Of a stretch of 64,000 nt of DNA, positions 1-11,456 are shown one piece after another. Made by a program: the position numbers and the translations under genes. Location: the NCBI GenBank assembly GCA_921293015.1, contig OV121081.1, positions 62,203,022 to 62,267,021 on the forward strand. The letters are read 5' to 3'. Source of the stretch: Phorcus lineatus (lineage: Eukaryota > Mollusca > Gastropoda > Trochida > Trochidae). The stretch's first letter is position 1. Every line of letters begins with the position of its first letter. The notes beneath the pieces were generated by a model. That model did no database searches, had not been told where the DNA came from, and saw only the letters and a list, made by a program, of their open reading frames with translations.

Positions 1-1
1 C

Positions 2-510
2 ATGCCGAACTATGTCACTTCCAAATTAGGTCACAGTGCAAACTTAAAGTTTCTTAAAGTGAAAGATGCCTATGGCGCCAGCAGAGTGTTGGAATATGTC
101 CACAAACATTATATTAACCAATTGGTGATGATAACGAACGGAGACATCAAACCTGGAGAAGGCTTTGGACATATTGATTATGACGTCATGAAGTCCAAGC
201 ACCTGTTATACACGCCATCTCGTCAGGGGAGGCAGGAGAGGCGGTGCGAGATGCCCCCTGACATGTGCGACCACGGTGTGAAGTACGTGGGCGCTCAAGA
301 CACTTATATCTTCATCCCCACCAAACCATTTCCCAAGATAGTTCTGCAATGGCTGAAGGATAATAAGTGGGACTCATTCGGTACAGAGAATATGATGTTG
401 TACGAATACCGGTACACACTAGGGTACAAGCTTCTGAATCGTTGTAGGAAAATATTTCTCTGTCATAACCACTGCAGTCATGTTCGCCACAATAAAAGAA
501 AAGTAATTTA
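2..510 (+). pseudogene. Glycosyltransferase-like gene, partial (no transposon insertion)
   Basis: The reading frame is open from the left edge of the window and continues without a stop past 700, but only about the first 170 residues look like protein. Visible motifs are ITNGDI..GEGF (near residue 45), a C-rich loop, QDTYIF..TKPFP (near residue 100), GTENMMLYEY and CHNHCSHVR (near residue 155). The pattern of a nucleotide-binding-like D-x-D region followed by a buried DTY/F segment and a terminal HC resembles metazoan glycosyltransferase-like membrane proteins, but I cannot name the family. The same protein is encoded at about 49.55-50.04 kb and 53.50-53.94 kb, where a transposon splits it. 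The 5' part lies outside the window. Homology to the second copy ends at about 626, where an antisense LINE fragment begins, so the true C-terminus is probably lost. Likely a decayed or retro-type copy. Confidence 0.5.
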
Positions 511-639
511 TGTACACTCTGCTCTTGTAAAACCGTCATATCATCTGCAACAACCCTCGATAAATGTTCAGCTGCATATCAAATGTTTGTTCAAATACCT
601 GCGTATCCTAGTGCAAATATCATGTAAATATGATACATC

Positions 640-1254
640 TATGTATCTACCAGTTTCAACTGCTAATTTAAAGTTACAGCACCGAAATCTTGCAAATACA
701 ATTTTTAAATATTGAGGAATATCGTTATTTGTTAGGTTACTTTCCACATTTAATAAAGATTTAAATTGCTTATAGTAAATACATTTAATGTTGTTTTCCA
801 TAGATGATTGCCTGGATTGGAGTAAATTTTCATGTAACCTCTGCCTGAGTGATTTAATAAACACTTTGTGGTTACCAATTTCCTGGCTTAGCCAAACAAA
901 TCCAAATCCAAAATGAAAAAGAATGTTCTTAATCTTTGTGGCCCATGAATTTCTACCTACATTGTCTAGTGATAAAAGCCTGTAATAACATTGTTTTGGT
1001 AATCTATAGTCAGGCATGTTAAGAAGTCTACACCAGTATTTCACAGCCTTAGTTGTATAAGTCAATTGTAAAGGCACTCTTCCACATTCTCCCAGAGCCA
1101 TGTTGTTACAAGTAGATTTTTCAAGTTTCAATACATATTTACAAAACTTAACATGGATAGATTCAATAGTATTACAGTAGGATGTATCCCATACTTCACC
1201 TCCATTACATAGGATAGGTGATATCATACGATCAAAAATCTTAAATTGTCTCAT
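640..1254 (-). mobile_element. LINE 3' fragment: region downstream of the reverse transcriptase
   Basis: A minus-strand frame of about 200 residues reads like the C-terminal part of a non-LTR retrotransposon ORF2. It has ISPILCNGGEVW, then IESIHVKFCKYVLKLEKST, then ALGECGR..L, and near the end FRCCNFKLAVETGRY. These are the usual landmarks between the RT thumb and the terminal Cys-rich tail. No RT catalytic motifs and no CCHC-like tail are present, so it is truncated at both ends. A matching Cys-rich tail piece of the same general type is found at 42.79-43.03 kb on the plus strand. Confidence 0.75.
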
Positions 1255-1867
1255 TGATGGAAAAGATTGGATGGTTGTTCTAGCGACCAGTTACGGTAAA
1301 TCTCTGCCGTATCATCTCTTCGTTCCAATGATTCTATCACAAACTTGATTGTAGATTTTGTCAAAAGAAACACAAGGACAATTGTGGGATCACAAAGTAA
1401 TAGAATCAATGTAAATATGTAACAAAAGTCAAAACTTTACTTATTGAATTTTATTTCTAGACAGAATAATACAAGCCAAGTGTTCTGTCGTTATTAACAC
1501 TGAACCGTCGATTGAGTTCTTTCTTCACAGCCAGAAAGTTGATTTAATTTTACTCAAAGAGAACACCACAGACAAAGCTCATACAGACAATATGTGATGA
1601 TAAATAAAAGAAGTATATGTAATTTCCAAATATCACATTTCGTTTATGCTCTTCATTTTCCTTGTAAGTATGAATATCAATAACATATTGCTATGGTTAC
1701 ATAACTGAAACCCAAGAAGAGCTCGTTTAAGAACAGAGATTGCAAAGGTATTAATGACGGAGTTACATTTGTGGGGAGAGCATGAAAATCTGGTTGACAA
1801 GGTTTAAATTGAAAGGAATGACAAAACCTGGAGCTGACTCCGGTTGGAGTAAGTGATGGTACAACAT
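1255..1867. other. Intergenic; small MITE-end remnant
   Basis: No coding sequence recognised. Around 1753-1788 there is a stretch (tgacggagtt...gtggggagag) resembling the right terminal inverted repeat of the MITE at 6066-6525, probably a fragment of the same family. The rest is featureless AT-rich DNA lying 3' of locus A. Confidence 0.35.
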
Positions 1868-4827
1868 TTAATTGCGCCCACCAAAGTACCAGGCGGTCAA
1901 GTAGGATGCTCCACCAAGTACCAACTTTGTACCCAAAGCTAGTCCCGCCGCTCCTGAAAAAGAATACATGTACTAGAAGGAGATAACATCATTATCGTTT
2001 TGATTCAATGATAAATAAATTATGCCTTGTATATCAGTACCAGGAGCTATGTACCACTAAACTTACCTTTTTAAGGCAATAAAGCAATTTGTCACAAACG
2101 TAACCTTGTGCCCCCATCGCAATCAAGAATTGATCTAAAATGATAGACACACAGAGTTTCTGCAGAGAAGTGAGCTTTTTCATATTTGATTCAATTCATA
2201 TATGCATATAAAAGAGGTACTCAGCAATAAACTGATAATAAACTCACGATCTGAACTAAATTTGTAAAAAACATGAATAAACATCCTTATACACAATGAA
2301 CAAATAAACGCTCCTTAATATATTTTGGTGTGAAATTAGAACACAAAAAGAACACAAACAAACAAATGTATAAATTTAAATTTTTTTAAAAACAGGTCAG
2401 TCCTATATTGACCCTTGAAAATTAGGTCAAGGTCACTAAAATTGACTAGTGTCTGCGTATTTACAATATAAGGTGAGGTGGGTCAGGGTTTAACGCCGTT
2501 TCCAAGAGTATTTCACTTTTATCAAGGCTGCCAGTATATGTGCACGGAGAAAGCCATCGTGGCCATGTTTTGCCGTGAAACCTGCGAGCATCGGCTGGAA
2601 CTAGCGAACCATTCTCAATATAAAGACTTGTGTCAAATTTTAAAACTGAAGTGCAACGGTTTATGATATGTCGTGTTAAAACATTTTAAAAACAGGTCAA
2701 AGTATCGTAATGACCTTGAAATTGGTGTCTGCGTAATCCCAATATAGAGACTGGTACCAAGCTTGAAATCTCTAAATGCAGCGGTTCAAAACAAGAACAA
2801 CAAGTGTTTGCCACTAACATGGCAATGTCCCCCGCCGTTATGAGATATTTGGCATAATTAATATTATCGCGTTCACAATGTATTACAGTGGTCAAAGTGT
2901 CATGGTGACCATGAAATTGAGGTCAGGGTCACCAATGTCGACTTGCATCTGAGTCTTCTGCCATTGAAAGCTGTCACCAAATATGAACACACCGCGTTAA
3001 CAATGTATTACACAGTGGTCAAAGTGTGGTGGTGACCTTGAAAATGAGGTCAAGGAGAGGTCAAGGTCATCAAAGTCAACTGGCATCTGAGTCGTCCGCC
3101 ATTGAAGCCTGTCAACAAATATGAACACGTTAACAATGTATTAAAAATTGGTCAAAGTGTCGTTGTGACCTTGAAAATGACGTCATGGTCACCAATGTCA
3201 ACTTGCTTACGGAGTCTTCCTCCATTGAAAGCTTTCACCAAATATGACCTCTGTAGGTACTAAGCTTCATGAGTTATCTCATTTACAAGAATCTGGACGG
3301 ACGTAGTGTCGTGGTGACCTTGAAAATGACGTCAAGGTCACCAAAGTCAACTGGCATATGATTCCTCCTCCATTGAAAGCTGTCACCAAATATGAATACT
3401 CTTGGTACTAAGGTTCACGAGTTTGCCGTGGTGACCTTGAAAATGAGGTCAAGGTCACCAAAGTCGACTGGCGTCTGAGTCTTCCTCCATTGAAAGTTGT
3501 CACCAAATATGACCACTCTAGGTGCTAAGCTTCATGAGTTATTGCGTAAACAAAAATCTGGACGTAGTCGGTGTCGTTGTGACCTTGAAAATGACGTCAA
3601 GGTCACCAAAGTCGACTGGCGTCTGAGTCTTCCTCCATTGAAAGCTGTCACCAAATATGACCACTCTAGGTGCTAAGCTTCATGAGTTATCGCGTTAACA
3701 AGAATCTGGACGTACGTACGTACGTACGTACGTACGGTGAGTGAGTGAGTGAGTGAGATTGGGTTTAACGTGCTTTGAACAATATTTCAGTTATGAAACA
3801 CGTGGATGACAACCATCCAAAAGAGTGGACAGATAAGGGAGAAAGGGATCGAAAGGATGAGAGAAAAGACGGAAAGAAAGGAATAGTATGAGATAGACAA
3901 CAGGTTTTAGAAGGACTCAAATTTAGTCTGGCTTCTACCCGTCGACCTGTCCAGCTTGGGTGTCCCTACCAGGAGCATGCAAGCTCCAGCTGGCATAGCT
4001 CTCAGGGTCCCTGAAGCACGCGAACCACCACACCACGATAAGGTATTGAGTCCAGTGGTGGCGTACGTACGGACAGACGCCGCTGAATTGATAGTTCCCC
4101 GTTCCGCGTTGCGGCGGGGGACAATAACTGGGCGGACATACGGAGCTGAATGCTCATGAAAATTATGCTGTTGAATAAATACACTTGTAAACGGTATAAA
4201 CTTATTGCTCTTGAAAGTTATTTTGTCTTCAGATTTCTTGAAAAGCTAAAAATAAGATATGGCGAATGCGTTTTCATAGTTTTTTCTCTGCTTAGCGGCC
4301 TGGAGATGAATTACCACCCTTTGCAGGAAACAAGAAGGATTTTAGATGGTGGAATAGTAAGTTTATCGGTTTTTTGTACCAGGTATGTAAATATCTCTGT
4401 GAATAGTGACATTAGTATTGCTTTTGCAGGCTACAATGTGTAAAAGTTAGGAAAGTGTGACTGTGGCTGGACGGGGAAGCGACCCTGGTGTGCAGAGCCT
4501 TTCTAAAGAGAATACTGTACCCTCTTTAACTACCAAAACAATATCATAACGGGAAATTCTAAGCAAGAGTATCGTGATTTTAGACCTGTCTTATTTATCA
4601 AAGTGACCGATTAGGTACTATAACCTAACAGAAATTATGTAAAAAATAAAACGTACCAGCTGACTGACCAGCTGAAATCAAGGCCATCCCATATCCGGAT
4701 GTTGCAGCGATAGACATCCCCTTAGATGCAGCACTTCCGGCGGCTATACCGCCTGCTCCGAATCCGAGGGCTGAAAGGGCGAACGGAGCGACGACAACTG
4801 CTCCGACAGCGGCAACAACAGGTCCCG
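1868..4827 (-). CDS. ISG12/IFI27-like gene A (minus strand, first exon not found)
   Basis: Two exons are readable on the minus strand. Exon 2 (4827-4657, 171 nt) follows an AG acceptor and encodes GPVVAAVGAVVVAPFALSA and then LGFGAGGIAAGSAASKGM and SIAATSGYGMALISAGQSAG, ending at a GT donor after GCT G. Exon 3 (1953-1868, 86 nt) follows an AG acceptor and encodes AAGLALGTKLVLGGASYL, then TAWYFGGRN and TAA. This is the glycine/alanine-rich ISG12 domain, a small hydrophobic protein induced by interferon in vertebrates. Exon phases match loci B, D and F. Exon 2 is 48 nt shorter at its 5' end than the 219-nt exon of the paralogues, removing the EQSYWDKASEFGACYG segment, and the C-terminal CxDPDC tail is replaced by GRN. 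The 2.7-kb intron is filled with tandem repeats. I could not locate a signal-peptide exon upstream (above 4830), so functionality is uncertain. Confidence 0.7.
2400..3712. repeat. Tandem repeat with nuclear-receptor half-sites, inside the locus A intron
   Basis: Degenerate direct repeats of roughly 130-180 bp, clearest from 2880 on. Each unit carries a core 'tgaccttgaaaatgacgtca' (or gaggtca) followed by 'aggtcaccaaagtc', then 'cattgaaagctgtcacc', 'aaatatgacc' and 'gctaagcttcatgagttat'. The last two units (about 3420-3710) are nearly identical. The core places TGACCTTGA and TCAAGGTCA as an everted pair around a TGACGTCA-type site. Confidence 0.85.
3713..3760. repeat. Microsatellites (ACGT)n and (GTGA)n
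   Basis: About seven ACGT units run from 3710 to 3736, followed directly by GTGA units to about 3758. The GTGA run adjoins the start of a dispersed repeat, as it does at the other copies of that family (10168, 11978). Confidence 0.9.
3758..4065 (+). repeat. Dispersed repeat family R1, near full-length copy
   Basis: Begins 'gggtttaacgtgctttgaac', includes 'caatatttcagttat' and 'aaacacgtgga', a purine-rich stretch (aaaagacggaaagaaagg), 'gtctggcttctacc', 'ccagcttgggtgtcc' and 'caccacaccacgataagg'. Further copies in this window are at 10166-10310 (5' half), 10820-11130 (minus) and 11975-12185 (5' half), plus a very diverged piece near 7440-7510. No ORF; a SINE- or MITE-like non-autonomous element with GTGAGT repeats at its head. 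Confidence 0.85.
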
Positions 4828-4829
4828 CT

Positions 4830-6065
4830 AGGCGTAAGATTTATAAATACGAAAGGTCAACACATTACTATTCTTGTGAAGGCAAGATGCACTTTTATTT
4901 CCAACGTTAGAGCGTATTTCCTCAAGTGAGCGCAGGGGTTCAAGCTTAAGGATAGCCTTTAATAAGCGTTTGATCCCTAAGAGCCGCCGGGTCTAAGGCA
5001 AACTTCATGCTACCTTGGTAAGCATTATACACACAATATAAAATTCTATTTTATATCAAAGAAATAAGCACCGGGTTTCTATAAAGCGCCGATGGTGGCT
5101 GGCTCAATCAAATATCAAATGGAGCCCTTCATTTCTATTAAGCAAGGGGTTAGATTTTTCGGGACTTGTTTTGAGTTGATCGAGGATGGATTAACCACAT
5201 TTCCTGAGAGAAGTTGCAAAACAATATATGAAATTCCATAATGAATTGGATATTGCGTCTTAATCACCCAAAAATAGTTTCATTTTCATATATACGGGTA
5301 CAAACTCGTTAACCAACCTCGATGATGGTCAAAGTTTATGCACCATCAATAATTAAAAATCCAAATGAAATGAGTTACCATTCTTAGGTGGATCCATGGA
5401 GATACGTGATCAAAGCTGAGGTGCTCGAAAATGTTAACGTTCTGGAATGAGAAGAAAAAGAGCATTCTGAAGAAAAGTCTATTATCATCGGCCTCTAATG
5501 CCGCTTATTTTTAAACATTGCAGACGAGACCCCTTACACACCAGCAAGGTTGCAAAAAATTATCTCAATGGCTAATGTCAAGAAAAAGTTGAGACTGATT
5601 GGCTATGGCTGTAAATTTCATGAAAACGTTTTGCCTAATGCGCCCTATCACTGTAGCCAGAGAGAGACATATCCACACTTCACCACGATACATGTCGTGT
5701 GAACGGGCTCCAAGTCGCAATGTTACAAAAGATCTAGTAGTGAAGCGGCGATATTAAGTTGTGAAAGAACCTTTGTTTGGAATTTATCTATTTTCGTCTG
5801 TGACATCACTTCATCTACTATATTTTTAACGCATTACAGCACCTTTAAGAAAATGCACGACCGTTTATGAATTTTACCGCCAAAACTGAGGATGAATTCA
5901 GGGCATAAATGTACATTTAGAGGAACGTGAACCCTGGGTTATCGAGGAAGACATTTGGGTTGAAAATCTAAAACAGAAACAATGTGGCGAGACAGACTGA
6001 TGTCAGCCTCCTGTAGTTTTCTGTATGTAAATGAACTGGAGTCTTAGTTGCTGCATGGCATGCAT
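4830..6065. other. Intergenic upstream of locus A; nothing recognised
   Basis: This should hold the missing first exon and promoter of locus A, but I found no signal-peptide-like frame with a phase-1 donor on the minus strand. No repeat identified. Confidence 0.4.
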
Positions 6066-6525
6066 CATTCTCTCCCAACAGAGGTAGCTCCGTCATAAAT
6101 TTCTATACAACCTCTGTCTTAATACGAAAGTCTCTCCGGCTTCCGGCAGTTTCCCCTACCGCCGCCATATTGCAGCTAAAAGTACCTGGCAATGTTTCAG
6201 CCAATGAAAAGACCGAATGCATGAATAACATATTGGTTGTCACACAGGCCTATGCAATGATGCAGTCGCAAAATGAGGCGTATTTGTTCTGTAAAGAAGA
6301 CTCAAAGTGGAAGGTGCATATTCGAATAAAGTTTAGCTTTTGGAAAGATTACGGAAATAACTTAGGGTATTTGAATGATAACTTTTGAAACGGCATCGCT
6401 GATTGCACAACTAACTTTGATTGCATCAAATCAGCGATCTACATATCTAGATCAAGAAACGTTCGTATTAAGAAAGAGGTTGTATAGGAATATATGACCG
6501 AGCTGCCTCTGTGGGGAGAGAATGG
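6066..6525. mobile_element. MITE M1 with long terminal inverted repeats
   Basis: The left end (cattctctcccaacagagg, then tagctccgtcata and ctatacaacctct, 6066-6115) is inverted at the right end (agaggttgtatagg, tatatgaccgagctgcctct, gtggggagagaatg, about 6475-6524), giving TIRs of about 50 bp. Flanks gcatgcat (6058-6065) and acatgcat (6526-6533) could be an 8-bp target-site duplication with one mismatch, as in hAT elements. The interior has no transposase. A second copy is at 55540-55918. Confidence 0.75.
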
Positions 6526-8705
6526 ACATGCATTGATTTTAAAGAACACGAATGATTTGGTAAAACCTAATCTTTTCAATACTTGAACCATGGCAATGAA
6601 AGGTCATAAAATTTAAATATATATATATATAAAGAGAGAAAAAGTTATAACTAATATATTAATGAAACAATTTACTCAGTTCGCCTGCAAAGGATTGTAT
6701 GTTTCCACTGATAAAACATGTTCATTTCACCTCGTTGCGTTAACATGGCCGACAGGTGATGTACACGAGTTATCCGTGCATTTTGTGAAATAACGGAGAC
6801 GTTACTGAATGTTTCTAAAGCTTTACCTTGATGCATGTTCCGTGAGTTTCGCAAGAATTTCAAGCTATTACGTTTGACATATTTTCAAGATTTTTAAGCA
6901 ATAGAAAGTGATTTTCAATTACGTACGGCGAATATTTTAGCAATTATTTTCACACCCCTTCAATTTCCCTTTAAATGAACATTAAACTATGCCTTATTGA
7001 TAGTCATCTATAAAAATTAACACAACATAATGAAGTCACAAAATACACACATCAAGTATAAGCCTACTATTTACATAAACATCAAATAAAGATAGCTTAC
7101 GTCCTTTGAAATACACGTCACTCGACAAACCGTCCCAATGATCGAATCGATGGTCTGATCTCAGTGGCTATGCTTGATTGGAAATATCCGGCGTACGCCG
7201 CCGGAAATGACGAAATCGGCTAATCCCTTTATTTAATTCATGTTTCAAAATGTTTGATTAATATTTGTATCTGATAGATGGAATGTATTTTGAAGCTTCT
7301 CTGAGGTATGATGACTGCTTCCTTTGCTGAAGCCAACACATTTCATTCAACTTGATCTTGTTATAGCGCGTCTCAAGATACGGGGACAAAGGCTGCGTTT
7401 GATTCGGAAACCCTAATAAACGCCGCGTTATAAGTCGTCACTCAACTCATGAGTTTGGGTTTAACTTGGTTTTTTTAACAACATTTCAGTAACTAAACAC
7501 CTGATTCGGTTATGAGATGTTCAGTGTGAACAAACAAATGGACTTGTAAAATTTTGAAATTTCAACAAGCTAGAAATAAACGCCTCTACCACTATAGCAC
7601 GCTTTTTCGGTATAAATTGGCTTTTTTGAGGCATTCAGTGATTAAGGCACTCACTCTATCTTTCTATCGATGCATTGAAATACTTATTATTGTTTACAAA
7701 TTACCTGTATTCAACAATGAAAAAGTTCAGACGGCCTAAGTCGTTTTGTGATATAAAAATCTATATGGTCAGCTGTCCAAGAAATGGAAAACATGGACAG
7801 CTGAAAACGTCTGAACTAGTTATGTTTGCAGCTTTTTAACTTACTTGTCTACTGAACTGTGATATCTATCAAAGCAATTTTGTTACTTAAACGACTTGTA
7901 AAAATGTAATATAAGCATTGTTATTAGATCAAGATAGCAGCAGCCGTTTTCGCTCTTTTAGCTGTAAGCAAAATGTGAATATTTCCGATATCGTAGTTCA
8001 TATGGATCTAATGCAACGTTACAATAAATTCTTTCTGTCTTTTAGAATCAACTTAATAACCTGAATACGACCATATTTGTACAATAATTGTATTGAAAAA
8101 CCAACTAACCCCCTAATTAGACTAGCCTGTTTTGGAAAATGTTTACAAATGTAGAAATTAATCGTTCCATTTAAATTAATCATACTACTTATAACATTTA
8201 CACATAACGACTTTGTATACCTTTATATTGTCAATATACTTAACCAATTAGCCATAAATTGGTAGATTTCAATAACACTCGGTACTTCACGGTGTATGAC
8301 AGCATTGAAAACGTCTGGCATATGGCGCAGGGAGGGTCGATTTAACACTTTTCCAATCAAAGGGCGAATCTAAAATAGACGGCATTTCCTTCCTTCTATG
8401 TAACAGTTTGAGGCAAATCCATACATAATAAACATCTTAAGATTTCTTTAACTTGGTGAAACATGACTATTGAGGCGTTAGATTAATAACATTTATAAAG
8501 ATGACCCTTTTTAGTGAACGTCTTGTTTACAAACTTATTGTTCAGATAATCTAAACTTCGCTTCATGTGCGATGACTGCTCCCCCAAAGTTTAAAGTACG
8601 AAGCCTAATGATCCTGCAAAATCAGCTTATATATGTATCCGCTACGCATTTGGTCCGAAAGATATCAGGAAGGAGCTGAGCAGATAAATATACGCTGATT
8701 TAGCA
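6526..8705. other. Intergenic; nothing recognised
   Basis: AT-rich. A short (AT)n run lies at 6617-6632 and a diverged R1 copy at about 7440-7510. An inverted pair 'agcctaatgatcctgc' (8600-8616) and 'gcaggatgaagcct' (8703-8716) forms a small stem overlapping the left end of the next MITE. No coding signal. Confidence 0.4.
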
Positions 8706-8709
8706 GGAT

Positions 8710-9016
8710 GAAGCCTATTTTATCTGTAACAGCTTCCCGACGATTTTGATCGGGAAGGGTTTCCAATTTAAGTCAGTAAACTTCTAACTTCAAACGACAC
8801 ATGGATAGAAGATAAACCCTTTGACTACTATATCCAACCAATTTTTCATCTTTAGTAGCAACGAATGCATCGATACCCCCTACCCAAGATGGCGTCTGTC
8901 AATGTTGTCAAACACGAGGGGGGTATCGGTAAATTAAATGTTGCTGAACAAAATGAAACATTTAATAAGATGGGGCAGCAGTTCGTCGGGAGGCTGCTCC
9001 AGATAATATAGGCTTC
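8710..9016. mobile_element. MITE M2, about 307 bp
   Basis: Left end gaagcctattttatctg..cagcttcccgacga (8710-8743) is the inverted counterpart of tcgtcgggaggctgctccag..ataggcttc at the right end (8983-9016), with a few mismatches over about 34 bp. Both flanks read ggat (8706-8709 and 9017-9020), a possible 4-bp target duplication. Inside, 'cgatacccccta' and 'gggggtatcgg' form a second short stem. No ORF. Confidence 0.65.
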
Positions 9017-9058
9017 GGATCCTAGACGTCGACAAAGTGGGACGCCTAGAAAGCTGGA

Positions 9059-9360
9059 CTAATAAAAAAAACTTACAGAACTCGCTCGATGCAAGTTTGT
9101 CTTTGTGCCTTTACATAATGCGACCTGCAATTTATAGAAAATAGAGGCAGGACGATTGAAACGTTCGGTTCTGGAAAATATGTCAAAATAGCCGTCTTGA
9201 TCAACACTTACCAGTCTATAACCTGCACACGTAAGGACACCTTCACTTCTGCGACTTTGTGTATAATATGCACTCGCCACCTTCTACCTATGTGGCTGAT
9301 CCTACATGACTTATCTCCCTTAATGCCTCAATGTATCTCTAGATTGTTGACAAGGAAATA
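9059..9360 (-). repeat. Inverted repeat R3, left copy
   Basis: Inverted relative to 17236-17530. Shared segments include (in minus orientation) 'gaaggtgtccttacgtgtgc', 'aggttatagactggtaagtg', 'ttgatcaagacgg' and, further 5', 'tatttccttgtcaacaatct' with 'gaggcattaagggagataag'. A frame of 73 residues here is not conserved as an ORF in the partner copy, so I do not call a gene. The 'actg|gtaagtg' step looks like a splice donor and is conserved in both copies. Confidence 0.7.
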
Positions 9361-10165
9361 ACAGATATCTAAAGGTATCTTCGACTAATTGTGTAATTTT
9401 CTAAAGGCCGACCTTGTATACAGTCATGTGAAGTAATTACCCAACAGATATCCATGACTTAGACATAAATTGGCTAAATCATATTTCATATGTGTACAAT
9501 GCAACAGTTGAACACAGTTGCTTGTGAGCTACATACACAATTATTTTATTGATTTCAAGTTAATGTTATAGTCCACATGATTATAATCATTAGGATTTTT
9601 CACTTTCTTTGGAAAAGTATAGTATTCCGATTACATTCTATATTAGGACCACACATTGATGCGCTTGATATTGATACAAATGTTAATTGTTTTCACAGAT
9701 TAGAGCTGCAAAGAACCATCTTTCAGGGCATAACCAGATACCTTAGGTTTGTCATTCTAGATGGCCAAATCATAAGACGCTTTGTAAGTTTCCTTAAAAT
9801 TCTGATTTAGTATAATAGTTAATAGGAGGTCATTGAAAAAATGCATAAAACCATTTACAATGTACGAATGTACGAGTAGAAAGTTGGTTATCTTAGGAAT
9901 GACAATTTGATTTACATAGGTGTCAAAATGTGTTGGATGGCGAGAAATGTTTTTTTTTCTTATTCATGTACATATGTAGGTATATTTAATGCCTTTAGTT
10001 TCATATTTGTCCATACATGTAATTGAAAAAATTTATATGAAGCTGAGATATTTTAAAACCAACCTGCAAAGATTAAAAAAGATCCGGCCAGAACTCACAA
10101 GACAAGCCAAAGGGTATTACTCTCGGTAGGAAAGCTGTATTCAATTGTGTCTCTCGAAAAGCATG
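9361..10165. other. Intergenic; nothing recognised
   Basis: AT-rich with no coding or repeat signal that I can name. A 77-residue frame at 9577-9810 has no recognisable motif and is probably chance. Confidence 0.4.
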
Positions 10166-10310
10166 TACAGTGAGTGAGTTTGAGTTTAACGTGCTTTCTA
10201 CAATATTTCAGTTATTAAACACGTGGACAGATCAGGGAGAAAGGGATCGAAAGGATATAGGAAAAGACGGAAAGAAAGGCATGGTGAGAGATAGAAAGCC
10301 GGTTTTGGTA
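10166..10310 (+). repeat. R1 repeat, 5' fragment
   Basis: Starts with GTGAGTGAGTTTGAGTTTAA and keeps the 'caatatttcagttattaaac' and 'gacggaaagaaaggcatgg' segments, then diverges at 'ccggttttgg'. Confidence 0.8.
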
Positions 10311-10819
10311 GTTTCAAGTTTCAGAAATTCAGATGGACACTAAATAACCTTGTCTGGATACCAAGTGGAAATATTGGTTTCCGGGTCGGTTCATGTTAGT
10401 TTCCATGCTCTGGAAACCAAGTCACTGTTATTTTTCCTACCGTCTTTTGACAAGTTTTCTCCATCAGTTGTCTCCTTGTTCCCTCGTTTAACTATCCTTC
10501 CATTTATGGCTTAATTCATCCTCAATCTTTAACACACAAATCAATAACGAAATTAACCACACTCTAAACGCATTGTCTTAATGTTAATAAGATCTTCAGA
10601 AACTTATCTCGTTCTGGTGAAGTTTCAACTCATTCAAAATGATGTGTACATTGTTTTCATTTTTATCCTTTCTCTGGACTCTTTCCTCTGGGGTCACGTA
10701 TTCAAAATTATTTATTTAAAATATTTTAAATTCGCCTCAGAGGTGTTCCTTTCAATGCCTTCATCCTGTTAGTAAAATAAAATATATTTTAAACACATTA
10801 TTAATTTTAAGAACGAGGG

Positions 10820-11130
10820 TGTTCATTATTCAAGTGGTGTGGTGTTTGCGTGCTTCAGAGACCCCAAGAGCTATGCCAGCTGGAGCTTACGTGCTCCTGG
10901 TAGGGACACCCATGCTGGACAGGTCAATGGGTTTAAGCCTGACCAAATTTGAGTCCTTCCAAAACCTGCTTTCTATCTCTCACTATGCCTTTCTTTCCGT
11001 CTTTTCCCTCATCCTTTCGATTTCTTTCTCCCTTATCTGTCCATTCTCTTTTGGATGCTTGTCATCCACGTGTTTAATAACTGAAATATTATTCAAAACA
11101 CGTTAAACCCCAAGTCACTCAGCCGACATG
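10820..11130 (-). repeat. R1 repeat, near full-length, inverted
   Basis: Read on the minus strand this has the same order as 3758-4065, from 'gggtttaacgtg' through the purine-rich stretch to 'caccacaccac', and ends in 'cactcagcc' near 11124 where the GTGA-like head would be. The 95-residue plus-strand frame over it is a by-product of the repeat. Confidence 0.8.
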
Positions 11131-11208
11131 TTACTACGCCATGAAACGTGCCAGCTTGATCAAACCTAATTATGTCAGTCATTTATGATCTGATATTAAT
11201 TAACGATC

Positions 11209-11330
11209 CAGGGCCCCGTTGCACAAAACAACCTTTGATAAGGTTAACTTTACACACTAAGGTTAGACTTACGATCACCTTAAAAATTAGTTACGCCCAT
11301 TGCACAAAAAAACCTTAGGGCAACCTTATC
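11209..11330. repeat. Palindromic repeat starting GGGCCCCGTTGCAC
   Basis: Contains 'gggccccgttgcacaaaac', 'aaccttagggcaacctta' and the internal echo 'cccattgcacaaaaaaacct'. Sequences of this type form ends of non-autonomous elements widespread in invertebrate genomes. It directly precedes the SANT-domain remnant below and may be its terminal repeat. Confidence 0.55.
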
Positions 11331-11456
11331 CGGGACTCGAACCTTAGTAGTAATCTTAAATAAGGCTGAAATCTTCAACGGTGGAGGAGCGGAAGCGTCC
11401 TAAGTTACCTCGTGAATAACCCTTGCCGCGAGCACCTGCAGACGACAATGAAAACA

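Noticed and set aside
3956..4159. 67-residue frame after the GTGA microsatellite
   Set aside because: It is the end of the R1 repeat and not conserved in the other copies.
10819..11106. 95-residue plus-strand frame with hydrophobic C-terminus
   Set aside because: Lies wholly in the inverted R1 repeat; the other R1 copies do not keep the frame.
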